Part shown: one piece after another, positions 63,701-64,000 of the stretch | Numbering within the stretch: position 1 is the first letter of the stretch | Layout: the number at the start of each line of letters is the position of its first letter | NCBI RefSeq assembly: GCF_008087625.1 | Contig: NZ_CP042997.1 | Location: forward strand, 7,688,001 to 7,752,000 | Reading direction: 5' to 3' | DNA: 64,000 nucleotides | Origin: Aquisphaera giovannonii | GTDB taxonomy: Bacteria > Planctomycetota > Planctomycetia > Isosphaerales > Isosphaeraceae | Position numbers and translations under genes: made by a program | Notes under the pieces: generated by a model | Databases searched by the model: none | Told to the model about the DNA's origin: nothing | The model's input: the letters and a program-made list of their open reading frames with translations, nothing else

Positions 63701-64000
63701 TCAGCTCCTCGCACTCCCCTCCAACTTTCGCACCGCCTCATTCGTGATGGCGATGACGGACATCGAGTCCGTGATCTCGCCCCGGCGGACCATCTCCCAC
63801 GCCCGTCCCCACGGCACGCGAGCCACCTGCAGCTTCTCGACGCCCTCGGGCATGCTCTGCCCGTGCGACAGGCCCGTCGCCCGGAAGATGTAGGCGACCT
63901 CGTCGCAGACCGAATTCGAAAGATGCGACGTGCCGATCAGCTCGAGCGAGGCGGCGGTGATGCCCGTCTCCTCTAACAGCTCACGCCTCGCGGTCTCCTC
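63701..64000 (-). CDS. C-terminal part of a NUDIX hydrolase (start beyond window edge)
   Basis: The minus-strand frame is open from base 64000 to the stop at 63701-63703, giving 99 residues. It starts inside the NUDIX box: ETARRELLEETGI supplies the RE-x2-EE-x-G part. The rest (SLELIGTSHLSNSVCDEVAY, MPEGVEKLQVARVPWGRAWE, GEITDSMSVIAI) is typical of ADP-ribose pyrophosphatase-like NUDIX enzymes, which cleave nucleoside diphosphates linked to other groups. The substrate cannot be fixed without the N-terminus. The gene is convergent with the amidase gene. Confidence 0.82.
   Translation of the reverse strand, partial: EETARRELLEETGITAASLELIGTSHLSNSVCDEVAYIFRATGLSHGQSMPEGVEKLQVARVPWGRAWEMVRRGEITDSMSVIAITNEAVRKLEGSARS

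Noticed and set aside
1-64000. CRISPR arrays, prophage, defence islands, rRNA or tRNA genes
   Set aside because: No regularly spaced repeats, phage structural genes, restriction or toxin-antitoxin genes or RNA gene folds were recognised anywhere in the window.

Overview
This window is a high-GC (roughly two-thirds or more G+C by eye) chromosomal segment with the hallmarks of a planctomycete, most likely the Isosphaeraceae. The pointers are a DUF1559 protein with a prepilin-type leader, a PEP-CTERM protein, a giant surface protein with an N-terminal LEGRLLLS-type motif and a dockerin-like tail, ECF sigma factors with long membrane-anchored tails, an ECF/Ser-Thr kinase-WD40 pair, a cysteine-less radical-SAM-like protein and many long secreted proteins. 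The family assignment rests on protein style only; no rRNA or tRNA gene was seen in the window.

Layout. 1-3438: the end of a gene with an OST-HTH-like domain, a secreted retropepsin-like aspartic protease, and the first of two paralogous ECF sigma factors. 3643-9517: the second ECF paralogue, a 1133-residue kinase with 14 WD40 repeats, and a third, short ECF factor encoded just upstream of the kinase. 9600-17160: three secreted proteins (a VHEWGTF-motif protein, a GH2 beta-galactosidase-like enzyme with a nested discoidin-like domain, a Gly-rich TPR protein) and the frameshifted tail of a histidine kinase. 17229-24900: a HAD phosphatase and a sugar-phosphate isomerase fired from back-to-back promoters, a small conserved protein, an S1/P1 nuclease, and a SEC-C/TPR protein followed by its paralogue. 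25079-31397: asd, truA, a GT4 glycosyltransferase, an ArnT/PMT-like membrane glycosyltransferase and the cysteine-less radical-SAM-like protein. 31413-35193: a VWA protein and its MoxR-type AAA+ partner, then a PRPP synthetase. 35497-45640: a thioredoxin/NHL protein, an Hsp70-like protein, an EcsC-family protein, a membrane SGNH hydrolase and glycogen phosphorylase. 46289-57645: leuS, the PEP-CTERM protein and the 2391-residue surface protein. 57762-64000: a methyltransferase with a C-terminal regulatory region, an IS5-family transposase remnant, a DUF1559 protein, a DUF1579 protein, a lipoprotein amidase and the end of a NUDIX hydrolase.

How parts work together. The strongest regulatory signal is a shared bipartite element (GGGATTG, 18 bases, CACTAC) 37-43 bases upstream of both long ECF sigma genes, as expected for autoregulated ECF promoters. 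The MoxR/VWA pair and the ECF/kinase pair are probable two-gene operons. The surface protein, PEP-CTERM protein, GH2 enzyme, nuclease, protease and amidase fit an organism with a heavy investment in the cell surface and in polymer breakdown. Housekeeping genes (asd, truA, prs, leuS, glgP) are scattered singly among these, with no large biosynthetic cluster, prophage, CRISPR array or defence island visible.
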